From Bdellovibrio bacteriovorus (GTDB lineage Bacteria > Bdellovibrionota > Bdellovibrionia > Bdellovibrionales > Bdellovibrionaceae), in the NCBI RefSeq assembly GCF_001592755.1, contig NZ_LUKF01000019.1:124001-188000 (forward strand): a stretch of DNA of 64,000 nucleotides. Direction: 5' to 3'. Positions 47,511 to 56,691 of the stretch are shown one piece after another. Every line of letters begins with the position of its first letter. The first letter of the stretch is position 1. Under the pieces are notes generated by a model. It was not told where the DNA came from, ran no database searches, and saw only the letters and a list, made by a program, of their open reading frames with translations. A program made the translations under genes and the position numbers.

Positions 47511-48069
47511 ATACGATAGGCTCGCCCTGTTCTAGCTTCTCTATAAACCTTTGAATCATTCGATCGCGGGTTTCCTGCTTTTTGGCGTTCTGCAGGCGAT
47601 ACGCAATGGAAAAAAGATTTCTTCTATCTAACTTTTTGAATGTCGCACTCGCCTTCTTATTCTTTTTGAGTTGTTTAAGAAACTCTTCAGGCACTTCGGA
47701 ATTTTTCGGAGAAGCATAGGCCGCATCCCAACGACCATCTGCTTTCGCCGCATTCACCGCCGCTAAGCCTGCAGGCTGTATCAGGCCGTCTTTCATCAAC
47801 CTTTGTACATGTTCGGTATTAATCTTAGACCACTTACTGCGCGTCGTACGCGGAGTGTATCGATTGCAGTAGCTGATCTCGTCGACGGCCTTGCGAATCC
47901 CATCAATCCATCCGAAACAAAGCGCTTCATCCAAAGCCTCTTGATTCGTAATGCCTTTCTTGCCGGAATCCTTTTTATAAAAACCAATCCAAACCTCAGA
48001 AGCCTTGTCGTGATTCTTCTGAAGCCACTTATGAAATTCATTTTTGCTTTTAAAGAATTTAATCTGCAT
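47509..48069 (-). CDS. YdeI/OmpD-associated family protein
   Basis: This 186-residue protein has the family's opening KNEFHKWLQKNHDKASEVWIGFYKK, followed by EALDEALCFGWIDG and YTPRTTRSKWSKIN. The C-terminus is a helical KxD-type module (EEFLKQLKKNKKASATFKKL). Proteins of this family are reported in bacteriocin or peptide tolerance, but the biochemical role is unclear. It lies 5 bases after the DUF1697 gene and is likely co-transcribed. Confidence 0.85.
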   Translation of the reverse strand: MQIKFFKSKNEFHKWLQKNHDKASEVWIGFYKKDSGKKGITNQEALDEALCFGWIDGIRKAVDEISYCNRYTPRTTRSKWSKINTEHVQRLMKDGLIQPAGLAAVNAAKADGRWDAAYASPKNSEVPEEFLKQLKKNKKASATFKKLDRRNLFSIAYRLQNAKKQETRDRMIQRFIEKLEQGEPIV

Positions 48070-48074
48070 CGGGT

Positions 48075-48614
48075 CTATCCAACCAACTCGCGCGCCATTT
48101 CAAGAAGCTTCGACATCGTATTAAAATTCCGAGTCGTCGCCCGCACCGAAAGTTTCTTTTCGAAATAGTTGTTATTAAATTTAGATTCACTGATCAGAGT
48201 GCGATACTCCGCATAGACCACTTTTTTCTTAAGCACGATCTTATCTGGAGAGAAATCAATTTCAGAAAACGCTTTCTGAGCCGAAGCACTAGGCACATCC
48301 GAAAGCAAAGTATAGTAGTGAGTCTTTCCATCCGGCTTTTTAAAAGGACTGCCCTTAAGAACCAGCGCCAACTCGTCAGGAGTCAGAGCAAAAGTATCCA
48401 AATCCCCACCAAAATTCTTTTTGATAAGAGCCCGAACCGTTTTCTCAACTTCACGAGCACCCAAAGAGGTCTTAAGAATGACATTCCCACTAGCAATATA
48501 AGTTCGAACATCAGAAAACTTATTCTGCTCAAGAAGCTTGCGAAGCTCCGCCATAGGAACTTTATTTTTCCCGGTAGGAGTCACCGCTCGTAAAAAGACT
48601 ACGTAATATCCCAT
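48075..48614 (-). CDS. DUF1697-family protein
   Basis: This 179-residue protein matches the DUF1697 pattern: YYVVFLRAVTPTGKNKVPMAEL, FSDVRTYIASGNVIL, and RATTRNFNTMSKLLEMA at the end. Its function is unknown in general. It forms an operon with the YdeI-family gene. Confidence 0.87.
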   Translation of the reverse strand: MGYYVVFLRAVTPTGKNKVPMAELRKLLEQNKFSDVRTYIASGNVILKTSLGAREVEKTVRALIKKNFGGDLDTFALTPDELALVLKGSPFKKPDGKTHYYTLLSDVPSASAQKAFSEIDFSPDKIVLKKKVVYAEYRTLISESKFNNNYFEKKLSVRATTRNFNTMSKLLEMARELVG

Positions 48615-48688
48615 ACTTCAGTTGTAAGAAGTTTAAGAAGGAACTTCAAGGCCAACGAAGACGGGATCATTAAATTTGATAAGAAATA

Positions 48689-49030
48689 TTATTGAACAAC
48701 ACCCGGAGAAGCACAGCTTTCATCAACGCTAGCTTTTTCAGAGAAAGAAACCGCATCCCCATTAGCATTACAGCAAACAAAGCGTTCCCGCTTCACAATG
48801 TCGTTTCTAGACTCCATCGAAGCCGTATACTTACAACTTCGGTACTTCCCAGACACCGCCCCACAAGCCGCCGCCTCCAAAGAAGTCCCCCCCGACTGCT
48901 GAGGATCCGCAGTACAAGTAGCAGTCCCATTAGCACATTTAATAGTAGTCGAACACAAAGCCCTAACCGGATCCGCCTGAACCACCAATGAACTAAAAAG
49001 AACAACAACAGCAAGAATCAGAGTTTTCAT
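48689..49030 (-). CDS. Small secreted cysteine-rich protein
   Basis: This 113-residue protein starts at ATG 49030 behind GGAGGGG with a signal peptide ending VVQA. The mature part has eight cysteines (LCSTTIKCANGTATC, ACGAVSGKYRSC, VCCNANG, SCASPG), suggesting a disulfide-stabilised fold. No family recognised. Longer in-frame starts run into the hairpin region upstream and are unlikely. Confidence 0.7.
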   Translation of the reverse strand: MKTLILAVVVLFSSLVVQADPVRALCSTTIKCANGTATCTADPQQSGGTSLEAAACGAVSGKYRSCKYTASMESRNDIVKRERFVCCNANGDAVSFSEKASVDESCASPGVVQ

Positions 49031-49104
49031 ATCACCCCTCCAAGAAGCACCTTTACGCCCAAGAAAAAAGGAGTCAATTTTCAACCCAAAAACAAATCCA
49101 AAAC

Positions 49105-49307
49105 CGCCCCCTAAAAAAACCCAAGGGAGCGCGAAGAGGGGGCGAGGTTGTGCCCGCGGTAAAAAGCTCCGGGGGAGCTTTTTAGTGCGGAGCATGCGGG
49201 AGGCCCTCGCCGCGAAGGCGGCGAACGTCGACCGCCTAGGAATATTGGGCTCAACGCCCAATATTCCGCGTCCCGAGATGCCACCAAGCAACCAATAAAA
49301 AAACCCA
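49105..49307. repeat. Chain of hairpins between a secreted-protein gene and a tRNA
   Basis: This non-coding stretch holds four inverted repeats in a row: CGCCCCCT/AGGGGGCG (49105-49144), 11-bp TAAAAAGCTCC/GGAGCTTTTTA (49160-49184), CGCCGC-GAAG-GCGGCG (49208-49223), and a 12-bp perfect stem GGAATATTGGGC/GCCCAATATTCC (49239-49267). TAAAAAAACCCA occurs at 49112-49123 and again at 49296-49307 as a direct repeat. It may be an inserted palindromic element or a structured RNA. Confidence 0.6.
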
Positions 49308-49338
49308 AAACCATCGGCAATAAAAAGAAAAGGATAAA

Positions 49339-49415
49339 TGGTAGGGGGCGAGGGACTTGAACCCCCGATCCCAGTGTTATGAGCACCGTGCTTTAACCAA
49401 CTAAGCTAGCCCCCC
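49339..49415 (-). tRNA. tRNA with CAU anticodon (Met, possibly Ile2)
   Basis: The 77-nt minus-strand gene folds as a cloverleaf with acceptor GGGGGGC pairing GCCCCCT (G1-T72 wobble), D-arm GCTTAGTTGGTTAAAGC, anticodon stem CGGTG/CACTG with loop CTCATAA, T-arm with GGTTCAAGTCC, and CCA encoded at 49341-49339. The anticodon stem lacks the three G-C pairs of initiator tRNA, so it is elongator Met or the Ile2 tRNA modified by TilS; sequence alone does not decide. Confidence 0.93.
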
Positions 49416-49493
49416 GGAAGTCTGAGATGACTTTACCGTATCAAACCTAACGAACACTATCAACCGCACATGATGGCAGCGAACGTTTAAAAA

Positions 49494-49522
49494 TAAAAAA
49501 GGGTCCCGATGGGAACCCTTTT
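49494..49522 (-). terminator. Rho-independent terminator
   Basis: GGGTCCC-GAT-GGGAACCC stem with one bulge and A/T runs on both sides; on the minus strand a long T run follows, so it ends the gene at 49553-50014. Confidence 0.8.
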
Positions 49523-49552
49523 GACGCTGTGTAGAGTTAAATCAGCGATAAA

Positions 49553-50014
49553 TTAAAACTTCGTGTACGAACAAGCCAAAGCAAAACGACCTGTCAGACC
49601 GGCAACACCCAAGTAAACTCCGTTCTTGGCCTTAGAATCTAAATCCAAGCGCACAAGAGAGCCGCCTTCATAGCAGGTCAATTCATAGTGGGCACGTCCG
49701 ACAAAGGATGAAGCACGAGAGCGATACCAAAGTGTCGTACAAGCGACGTCACGAACCGTGATCACGCGATGCTGAGGACCATTGCCCGTCGTTGCCCAAA
49801 ACTCTTCGCTATAATTGATACGTAATGGCTCGTCAGGGGTCGCACGTTCTGCTTTTAGATACACGGTCGCCACCGTGTCGTTGCCTGTGTATTGAACCAA
49901 ATCAGGCGTTTTTTCAGCGGAACATTCAACGGACTTAATGACTTTGTCAGCGGAATCGATAGCGAAAGCGGAGTGAGACAAAAGCAAAGCAGCCACGAAA
50001 AGAACTGATTTCAT
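49553..50014 (-). CDS. Small secreted protein of unknown function
   Basis: This 153-residue protein starts at ATG 50014 behind GGAGG with signal peptide MKSVLLFVAALLLSHSAFA-like (visible as MKSVLFVAALLLSHSAFA). The mature part is beta-rich with four cysteines (VECSAE, VACTT, LTCYEG, LACSY). No family recognised. It has its own terminator. Confidence 0.7.
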   Translation of the reverse strand: MKSVLFVAALLLSHSAFAIDSADKVIKSVECSAEKTPDLVQYTGNDTVATVYLKAERATPDEPLRINYSEEFWATTGNGPQHRVITVRDVACTTLWYRSRASSFVGRAHYELTCYEGGSLVRLDLDSKAKNGVYLGVAGLTGRFALACSYTKF

Positions 50015-50103
50015 TTTAACCTCCAGTTTTAAAATTGGAGGGATCATACAAGAAAATTTCCGAACGATTTGTCAGGATTATTAAAGATGAAAAAGATTCT
50101 AAA

Positions 50104-50136
50104 AAAAAGGGGACTTTCCGAAAAAAGTCCCCTTTA
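50104..50136 (-). terminator. Terminator of the rpsU-yqeY-dnaG-rpoD cluster
   Basis: 11-bp stem AAAGGGGACTT/AAGTCCCCTTT with an 8-nt loop and a T run on the minus strand, 31 bases after the rpoD stop. Confidence 0.85.
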
Positions 50137-50166
50137 AAGAGTTTAAATCAGTTTTGAGAACGCGCT

Positions 50167-51996
50167 CTAGCTATCAACGAAAGCCTTAAGCTTGTTCGAG
50201 CGTGAAGGATGACGAAGCTTACGAAGAGCTTTCGCCTCGATCTGACGGATACGTTCACGGGTTACGTTGAAGTCTTGACCTACCTCTTCAAGAGTGTGGT
50301 CGGATTCTTCACCGATACCGAAACGCATACGAAGAACTTTTTCTTCTCTTGGAGTCAAAGTCGAAAGAACACGGCGAGTTTGCTCAGCCAAGTTCAGGTT
50401 CACAATCGCTTCTGCAGGATTGATAACCTTTTTGTCTTCGATAAAGTCACCCAAGTGCGAATCTTCTTCTTCACCCACTGGAGTTTCCAAAGAGATTGGT
50501 TCTTTCGCGATTTTCAAAACTTTGCGAACTTTATCAACCGGCATGTCCATCTTATCTGCGATCTCTTCAGGGGTCGGCTCACGGCCTAGTTCCTGAATAA
50601 GATAACGAGATGTACGTACAAGCTTGTTGATGGTCTCGATCATGTGCACAGGGATACGGATTGTACGAGCTTGGTCGGCAATCGCGCGAGTGATCGCTTG
50701 ACGGATCCACCATGTCGCATAAGTCGAGAACTTATAACCACGACGGTATTCGAACTTATCAACGGCTTTCATCAAGCCGATGTTACCTTCTTGGATCAAA
50801 TCCAAGAATTGAAGACCGCGGTTCGTGTACTTCTTCGCGATAGAAACCACAAGACGCAAGTTTGCTTCAACCAATTCAGATTTCGCTGCATCGGCCTCAC
50901 GCTCACCTTTCCAGATCGCTGTGTAAGTTTCCTTAACCCAGTTGTGGTTCATCTCAGTCTCAGAGTCCAAACGCTTGATACGTTTTTCAGCTTCTTGAGC
51001 CTGTAACACGTAAGACTTGAACTTTTGATAGTTCAAACCCGTGTCGCGAGTCATTCTTGTTAATTCTTTTTCGTTCGCATCGATCAACTTCATACGCTCA
51101 GCCATAGCTGCAACGTCTTTAGAGAACGTACGCTCAACACCGTCTTTGATACGACGACGAAGAGTTCCGATACGGTTCACTAAGTTTTTGAACTTGATCA
51201 CAACACGATTGATAGTTTTACGGTTGAAGTTCACAGACTCGAAGTTCGCCATCAACTTATCGTTCATCACAACAAGTTCTTTCATAGCGGCTTGACGAGC
51301 TGGAGTATTGGTTTCTTCTTTACGAAGAACCATGAAAAGCTTCTCAGCACCTTTTTGGTACTCAGTCACTTTACCGATAAGTTCATGAATCTTATCGATG
51401 TACTCTTTTTCATCGTACTGAGTGTCTTCGTCCTCAAGACCACGGAAGATCGATTTAACTTTGATACGGCCTTCATCAAGACGTTTACCAAGTTGAATGA
51501 TCTCGTATGTACCTAGAGGTGACAAAAGGATCGCACGAACGATTTCACGCTCCCCTTTTTCAATACGACGGGCAATCTCAACTTCACCCTCACGAGTTAA
51601 AAGAGAGACGCTACCCATTTTACGCAAATAAAGACGAACGGGGTCGTTACCCTTTACGTCTTCGCTTTCGGCTTTTTCTTCATCATCTATTTCTTCGTCT
51701 TCAGAATCCGGGCTTTCAAGGAATGCTCCTTCGCCCTCTTCTTCTTTCGAAGTTTCAGACAAGTCTGAAATTACTACACCACCACCCTCAAGCGCGTGCA
51801 TGAATGCATCGAGCACCGAAGGAGCGATAATTTCAGGCGGAAGAAGGTCGTTGATCTCTTCAATAGTCAACGCACCTTTTTCCTTTGCAAGCTTCAGAAA
51901 TCGTTGAATTTCTTCTTTAATCAACGTTTCTTGTTCTTGCAGGGAAAGAACCTTTACGGGCTCTTTCTCTTGTTTGTTTGGTAGGTTCGGTTTCAT
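50167..51996 (-). CDS. rpoD: Primary sigma factor sigma-70
   Basis: This 609-residue factor has region 1.1-like N-terminus, an acidic linker ([20 protein letters not shown]), region 1.2 ([21 protein letters not shown]), a non-conserved region of about 200 residues, regions 2.1-2.4 ([42 protein letters not shown]), 3.x, and region 4.2 ([20 protein letters not shown]). It directs RNA polymerase to housekeeping promoters. ATG 51996 is preceded by a TTG codon in frame. It is the last gene of the macromolecular-synthesis cluster. Confidence 0.97.
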   Translation of the reverse strand: MKPNLPNKQEKEPVKVLSLQEQETLIKEEIQRFLKLAKEKGALTIEEINDLLPPEIIAPSVLDAFMHALEGGGVVISDLSETSKEEEGEGAFLESPDSEDEEIDDEEKAESEDVKGNDPVRLYLRKMGSVSLLTREGEVEIARRIEKGEREIVRAILLSPLGTYEIIQLGKRLDEGRIKVKSIFRGLEDEDTQYDEKEYIDKIHELIGKVTEYQKGAEKLFMVLRKEETNTPARQAAMKELVVMNDKLMANFESVNFNRKTINRVVIKFKNLVNRIGTLRRRIKDGVERTFSKDVAAMAERMKLIDANEKELTRMTRDTGLNYQKFKSYVLQAQEAEKRIKRLDSETEMNHNWVKETYTAIWKGEREADAAKSELVEANLRLVVSIAKKYTNRGLQFLDLIQEGNIGLMKAVDKFEYRRGYKFSTYATWWIRQAITRAIADQARTIRIPVHMIETINKLVRTSRYLIQELGREPTPEEIADKMDMPVDKVRKVLKIAKEPISLETPVGEEEDSHLGDFIEDKKVINPAEAIVNLNLAEQTRRVLSTLTPREEKVLRMRFGIGEESDHTLEEVGQDFNVTRERIRQIEAKALRKLRHPSRSNKLKAFVDS

Positions 51997-52010
51997 CAAT
52001 ACCCCGCCTT

Positions 52011-53870
52011 TTACCCTTTATTCAGAGAGATTCGGTTTCTCTGAATATTCATAATCTGTTCCAACTTTTCCGAACTAGGTTCGTTTTTAAGATCTCGCGC
52101 CAATTGCTTTGCTTGCTCTCTTAAGAAATTTTCACGCACGCGTTTAAAGCAATCACGCAAGAGCTTCATCTCTGCCTCTTCGTCGAACCCTGGCTCGGTT
52201 TCAGCTTGTGGACCGGCTTGAAATAAATATTCAGGCTGATCGACGTAAGAGACAAGCAGACTGGTCAACTTATCAAACTTATTAAGATCTTGTCTATACA
52301 CATCCGTCGCCTTTTCTAGGATCTTTTTCACTCCGTCGTGAGCGACGCTCTCAAGCAATTTTTCATTCACAAATTGATCAAAATTGGCACGACTTTTGAG
52401 TACCAATCCTAATAGCAGAAGCTCGGCTTTTGAGCCTCCTTTAAGGGAGATTTTGCCACCCTCTACTGATTGGGACACCGGTGCCGGGCCTTGAGGGTTA
52501 GTCTGTGGGCCTGGCTGCACCGTCCTAGTCATAGCCGGGCGATTTTGCGAATAAACAGGGCCACTTCCCTGTATTCCGACAGCTTGACGCAACCAGGGCA
52601 GAGTTACGCTCATTTTTTGAGCGGCCTCAGCCAAATACAGATCCCTTAAACGAAGATCAGGAATCACCTCAAACAAAGGCTTTAGCTTATCTGCTAGCTT
52701 CACTTTTTCCGAAGCGTCGCCACGATAGCCTTCCATCCAACGCGCTAAAATCATCACAAAAAGGTCGGGAGCCTTATCCAGCTCGGCCTTCAGGGCTTCA
52801 GCGCCGTACTTTTTCACGTAGTCGTCAGGGTCCATGCTGTTCGGAAGCGTCAGGCCCTTGGGATACAAATCGGCAGCCAATAAAATCGGAAGACTGCGCT
52901 CGGCAGCTTCCATCCCCGCAGAGTCCCCGTCAAACATCGCCACCACGTTTTTGGTCATGCGTTTAAGCATTTTCCCATGGTCTGGCGTCAAAGCCGTTCC
53001 CATTGTGGCAACCACGTTACGAATACCCGCTTGATACAAGGAAACTAGATCCATGTATCCCTCTACAATAAGGGCCATGTCATCACTGCGAATATAACGA
53101 GCGGTCTGAGAAAGTCCGTAAAGCACCTTTCCCTTAATAAAGACCGGCGTTTCTGGAGAATTCAGATATTTCGGTTCATTTTCTTTTTTCTCTAAATAAC
53201 GTCCACCGAAAGCAATGGGCTCTCCCATCGCCGAGAAAATCGGGAACATCAAACGATCACGGAAGATATCAAAGTAGCCAGATTTATTCGTGCGAGCCTT
53301 TACTAGACGCGCTTCTTCGGCCAAGGCCATCGAGATGTTGTGAGAAGCTAAATGCTTTTCTAGCCCATCCCATTCCGCAACCGCGTAGCCAATCCCGAAA
53401 GTCTCGATGACTTCTTTAGAAAGGCCACGGCTGGCGATATATTTTTTCACCGGATGATCGTTAGGAACACGGTGAAGTTGCTCTGAAAAGTAATGAGCTG
53501 CGAGCTTATTTACTTTTAACAACAACTTCTTTTTTTCAGCGACTTGGTCTTGAGCCGCTTCGTTCTTTTCAGGAGCTGGCATCGGAATGCTAGCGCGATT
53601 GGCAAGATACTCGACCGCTTCCGGAAAGCTCATGCCCTGGTAGTCACGTAAGAATGAAAACATGTTTCCACTCTTGTGACAGCCAAAGCAGTGATAGACT
53701 TGTTTTGTCTCAGAAACAGAGAACGACGCCGTTTTTTCGACGTGATCAGGAAATGGACAGCGGCCCATAAGGCCGCTACCACTTGGTTTTAACTGAGTGT
53801 ATTGAGAGATGATATCGACGAGGTTATTGGCCTCGGAAACTCTCTCGATAAAGTCTTGAGAAAATCTCAT
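52011..53870 (-). CDS. dnaG: DNA primase
   Basis: This 619-residue primase makes RNA primers at the replication fork. The N-terminal CHC2 zinc ribbon has C38, H43, C61 and C64 (RCPFPDH...HCFGCHKSG). The TOPRIM core includes [17 protein letters not shown] and [15 protein letters not shown] with the acidic DGD residues. The C-terminal helicase-binding part is helical. It lies 14 bases upstream of rpoD. Confidence 0.97.
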   Translation of the reverse strand: MRFSQDFIERVSEANNLVDIISQYTQLKPSGSGLMGRCPFPDHVEKTASFSVSETKQVYHCFGCHKSGNMFSFLRDYQGMSFPEAVEYLANRASIPMPAPEKNEAAQDQVAEKKKLLLKVNKLAAHYFSEQLHRVPNDHPVKKYIASRGLSKEVIETFGIGYAVAEWDGLEKHLASHNISMALAEEARLVKARTNKSGYFDIFRDRLMFPIFSAMGEPIAFGGRYLEKKENEPKYLNSPETPVFIKGKVLYGLSQTARYIRSDDMALIVEGYMDLVSLYQAGIRNVVATMGTALTPDHGKMLKRMTKNVVAMFDGDSAGMEAAERSLPILLAADLYPKGLTLPNSMDPDDYVKKYGAEALKAELDKAPDLFVMILARWMEGYRGDASEKVKLADKLKPLFEVIPDLRLRDLYLAEAAQKMSVTLPWLRQAVGIQGSGPVYSQNRPAMTRTVQPGPQTNPQGPAPVSQSVEGGKISLKGGSKAELLLLGLVLKSRANFDQFVNEKLLESVAHDGVKKILEKATDVYRQDLNKFDKLTSLLVSYVDQPEYLFQAGPQAETEPGFDEEAEMKLLRDCFKRVRENFLREQAKQLARDLKNEPSSEKLEQIMNIQRNRISLNKG

Positions 53871-53878
53871 GAACCTTC

Positions 53879-54325
53879 TTACGCAAGTTTAGATTTGATT
53901 ACTTCGCTTACTACTTTGTTATCAGCCGCACCACCAGAACGAGCGATGACTTCTTTCATCACAGGTCCCATGTCTTTCACCGTTTTCGCGCCCGTAGCTG
54001 CGATCACTTCAGTCACTAGAGCTTCGATTTGTTCACGGCTCATTTGTGCAGGCAAATAAACTTCAAGAACTTTCAACTCTGCAGATTCTTGATCTACAAG
54101 GTCTTGACGACCGGCTTGTTGAAACTGCTCGATAGATTCTTTTCTTTGCTTAACAAGTTTTTTAACCACGCCAAGAACTTCATCACCTGTGATTGGGTTC
54201 GGGCGCATGTCGATTTCACGGTTTTTGATCGCGGCTTGGAGCATACGAAGAGCTCCCAACTTAGCACTGTCTTTCGCGAGCATCGCGGCTTTGATATCCG
54301 CAGTGATTTGATCTTTGATTTCCAT
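53879..54325 (-). CDS. yqeY: GatB/YqeY-domain protein
   Basis: This 148-residue protein has the YqeY pattern: DQITADIKAAMLAKDSAKLGALRMLQAAIKN, LVKQRKESIEQFQQAGRQDLVDQE, LEVYLPAQMS and a tail rich in Lys/Ala. The domain is shared with the C-terminus of GatB (tRNA-dependent amidotransferase) and may bind tRNA. It stands between rpsU and dnaG, a common arrangement. Confidence 0.93.
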   Translation of the reverse strand: MEIKDQITADIKAAMLAKDSAKLGALRMLQAAIKNREIDMRPNPITGDEVLGVVKKLVKQRKESIEQFQQAGRQDLVDQESAELKVLEVYLPAQMSREQIEALVTEVIAATGAKTVKDMGPVMKEVIARSGGAADNKVVSEVIKSKLA

Positions 54326-54472
54326 CGATACCTCCGAGAGTAAGACTGTTCAAAAAGGCGCAGCCGCAAGAAGTTCAATGAAGTCGGATGGGTCTTATTC
54401 AACAGTCTGTCTGTAAGAACAGAGGCGACCTTTTGGGCCGCCTCTTGAAAAACTATCTTCGCAAAAGAAGGA

Positions 54473-54667
54473 CTAGTCGTTCCAGCCTTTTCTCGATTTT
54501 TTTACAGCGCGTTTACGAGCTGCAAGAGACTTCTTTTTAAGTCTTACTGAGGGCTTTTCAAAGTGTTCACGTTTTTTAACTTCAGAAAGAATTCCTGCTT
54601 TTTCGCAAGATTTTTTGAATTTTCTGAAAGCAGATTCAAAAGACTCACCGTCTTTGATCTTAACCAT
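54473..54667 (-). CDS. rpsU: Ribosomal protein S21
   Basis: This 64-residue basic protein reads [20 protein letters not shown] and continues in a Lys/Arg-rich helix ([14 protein letters not shown]), typical of S21. The start is ATG 54667; an earlier frame start at 54742 encodes an unrelated hydrophobic stretch. S21 helps the 30S subunit bind mRNA. It is the first gene of the rpsU-yqeY-dnaG-rpoD cluster. Between rpsU and yqeY, 147 bases include a GC-poor palindrome-free stretch with no gene. Confidence 0.95.
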   Translation of the reverse strand: MVKIKDGESFESAFRKFKKSCEKAGILSEVKKREHFEKPSVRLKKKSLAARKRAVKKSRKGWND

Positions 54668-54837
54668 TGCCACGACAATCACCTGCCCTTCGATGTGGAA
54701 AATGAGAGATGAGTGTATAACAAAGCAGCATAAAAGGCGCAAGTCTCGGGGTCTTAACGCGATGAATTATTATTTCCCATGTGCTTTTTTATTGCGCAGC
54801 CAAGGAAAGCACGGGAAAAATTCATCGAGGGGTGTTT

Positions 54838-55899
54838 ATGAGAAATCTTATCTGTCTGATATTACTGGGCTTATCCTTAACTCCAGCGGCCTATGCGTGG
54901 GAGGACTTTTACATCCTAAAGCCTTCGGAATTCCAGATTGAACGCACCCCTGGTCAAAGATTCACTCCCTTGAATTCAGTCAGCTGCCGAGACCGCATCA
55001 AACAAGTGATCTGTTTGGTGGATAACTCATCTTCACCAAATGGTCCTCGAAAATGCCTCAGCGGGTCCGAAAACTTCGCACCCCCCATTGAAAAGATCTA
55101 CGATATTTTGCCCGAAAAGCTGCAAAAGGCTTTTTGCGGACTTGATGCTATTTTCGTTGAAAGCGATGTGGAATCTTTAGCCTATGCGGGCATTATTCGC
55201 GCGAACGAAAAAGGCGAAGTCGAAGGTTCTTTTATCGGCGTTCGTCGCACACTTTTAGAAAGAGCTTACGACGCCACTTCGGTCTTTGGCTGGAAAGAAC
55301 AAAAAGCTTTCGGTATCGTGGCGCCTCCGTTTGTGCACTTACCAGACGGACCGCGAGTCGAAGTCATTCTGCCTAATACCTTGTCCGCGCTTCAATATAT
55401 TTTCATTCACGAAATCGGCCATATTTTGGATTTTGCAAATTCTGCGAATGAATTTGTCTGCCCTCCGAATGAAACTTGCGACTTGAGTAAATGGGATCCG
55501 ACAGAGTTTGGAAAAATGGTGCCGGCTGCAAATTCTTTTAGTTCTTTAAGTTGGAAAAACCCGATGTATCCACAGGATGCACAACGTTTTTCACTTTGGG
55601 ATAAACTTTGTTTTTATGGGTGTAATGAACGCCTGACAGTTTTGGATATGGAAGGGTTCTACCAACAGCTTGGTCAGACAAACTTCGTTTCTACCTATGC
55701 CGCTGTTTCTCCTTATGAGGACTTTGCAGAGAGCTTTGCGTTTCATGTGCTTAGCCTCCAAGGTGAATGGAACTACCGGATTCAAACACCGAACATGGCT
55801 TACTCTTTAGAAAAGAAGTGGGACGTTTTGTTTTCTAAAAAATCTTGGCTTGAAGCGTTCTATCAGCGAGATCTTAAATACCCAAAAGCCACAAAGTAG
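54838..55899 (+). CDS. Secreted HExxH metalloprotein
   Basis: This 353-residue protein starts at ATG 54838 behind GAGGGG with a signal peptide ending AYA-W (residue 20). HEIGH at 191-195 is a zinc-binding motif, and SPYEDFAESFAFHVL near 291-305 supplies a likely third ligand Glu298 in the gluzincin manner. Ten cysteines suggest disulfides. The family is not recognised beyond a zinc peptidase fold. It is a plausible prey-directed protease. Confidence 0.75.
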   Translation: MRNLICLILLGLSLTPAAYAWEDFYILKPSEFQIERTPGQRFTPLNSVSCRDRIKQVICLVDNSSSPNGPRKCLSGSENFAPPIEKIYDILPEKLQKAFCGLDAIFVESDVESLAYAGIIRANEKGEVEGSFIGVRRTLLERAYDATSVFGWKEQKAFGIVAPPFVHLPDGPRVEVILPNTLSALQYIFIHEIGHILDFANSANEFVCPPNETCDLSKWDPTEFGKMVPAANSFSSLSWKNPMYPQDAQRFSLWDKLCFYGCNERLTVLDMEGFYQQLGQTNFVSTYAAVSPYEDFAESFAFHVLSLQGEWNYRIQTPNMAYSLEKKWDVLFSKKSWLEAFYQRDLKYPKATK

Positions 55900-55938
55900 T
55901 TTATAAACTCCTTTAGCTCATAAAGGAGTTTTACCACT

Positions 55939-56691
55939 ATGATGGAAATGCTTTCGAACCCTCAAATCTGGATTGCCTTCGGTACTTTGTTCGCTTTGGA
56001 ATTAGTACTAGGAATCGACAACGTTATCTTTATTTCGATTCTTGCCGGCAAACTTCCTAAAGACCAACAGCAAAAAGCGCGCATGACGGGCTTGGGGCTT
56101 GCGGTTTTGACTCGTATTTTGCTTTTGTTTTCTTTGTCTTGGATCATCGGTCTTACCGAGCCTATTTTCTCTGCCTTGGGCCAAGAGATTTCAGGTCGTG
56201 ACTTGATCCTTCTTCTCGGTGGTCTATTTCTTATCGTTAAAAGTACGGCCGAAATTCATCACAAGCTTGAGGGCGTTGATGGAAGTCAGTCTAAGAATGT
56301 CGCGCACTCTTTCGGCGCGGTGATCGTTCAGATTCTTCTTTTGGATATCGTATTCTCTTTGGATTCTGTGATCACGGCCGTGGGTATGGTGAAGGAATTG
56401 TCTGTGATGATCGCGGCGGTTCTAGCTTCGACAGCGGTGATGATTTTCTCTGCGAAAAGCATCAGTGATTTCGTGGATTCTCATCCTTCATTGAAAATTT
56501 TGGCGTTGAGCTTCCTTCTGATGATCGGTTTTACTTTGATCGTTGAAGCTTTAGAAGTTCATATTCCCAAAGGATATGTCTACTTCGCGATGGCTTTCTC
56601 TGTCGGTGTTGAGATGTTGAACATTCGCATGCGTAAAGCGAGTGTGAAAGATCACGTTAAACTTCGTGAAAGAGTGGCAGAGGAAAAATAG
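55939..56691 (+). CDS. TerC-family membrane protein
   Basis: This 250-residue protein has seven to eight hydrophobic helices and the TerC motifs LELVLGIDNVIFISILAGKLP and LLDIVFSLDSVITAVGM, with the paired Asp residues characteristic of the family. TerC proteins are linked to tellurite and metal ion handling (manganese export). It overlaps the following gene by one base. The start has AAAGGAG at 55922-55928. Confidence 0.9.
   Translation: MMEMLSNPQIWIAFGTLFALELVLGIDNVIFISILAGKLPKDQQQKARMTGLGLAVLTRILLLFSLSWIIGLTEPIFSALGQEISGRDLILLLGGLFLIVKSTAEIHHKLEGVDGSQSKNVAHSFGAVIVQILLLDIVFSLDSVITAVGMVKELSVMIAAVLASTAVMIFSAKSISDFVDSHPSLKILALSFLLMIGFTLIVEALEVHIPKGYVYFAMAFSVGVEMLNIRMRKASVKDHVKLRERVAEEK

Noticed and set aside
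48793-49014. Hydrophobic frames opposite the cysteine-rich protein gene and near it
   Set aside because: They are antisense or shifted shadows of the real gene and lack ribosome sites.
49031-49291. 5' extension of the cysteine-rich secreted protein to a TTG at 49291
   Set aside because: The extension runs through the hairpin region, while ATG 49030 has GGAGGGG and a proper signal peptide.
49105-49307. CRISPR-like array
   Set aside because: The repeats are inverted hairpins of different sequence, not regularly spaced direct repeats.
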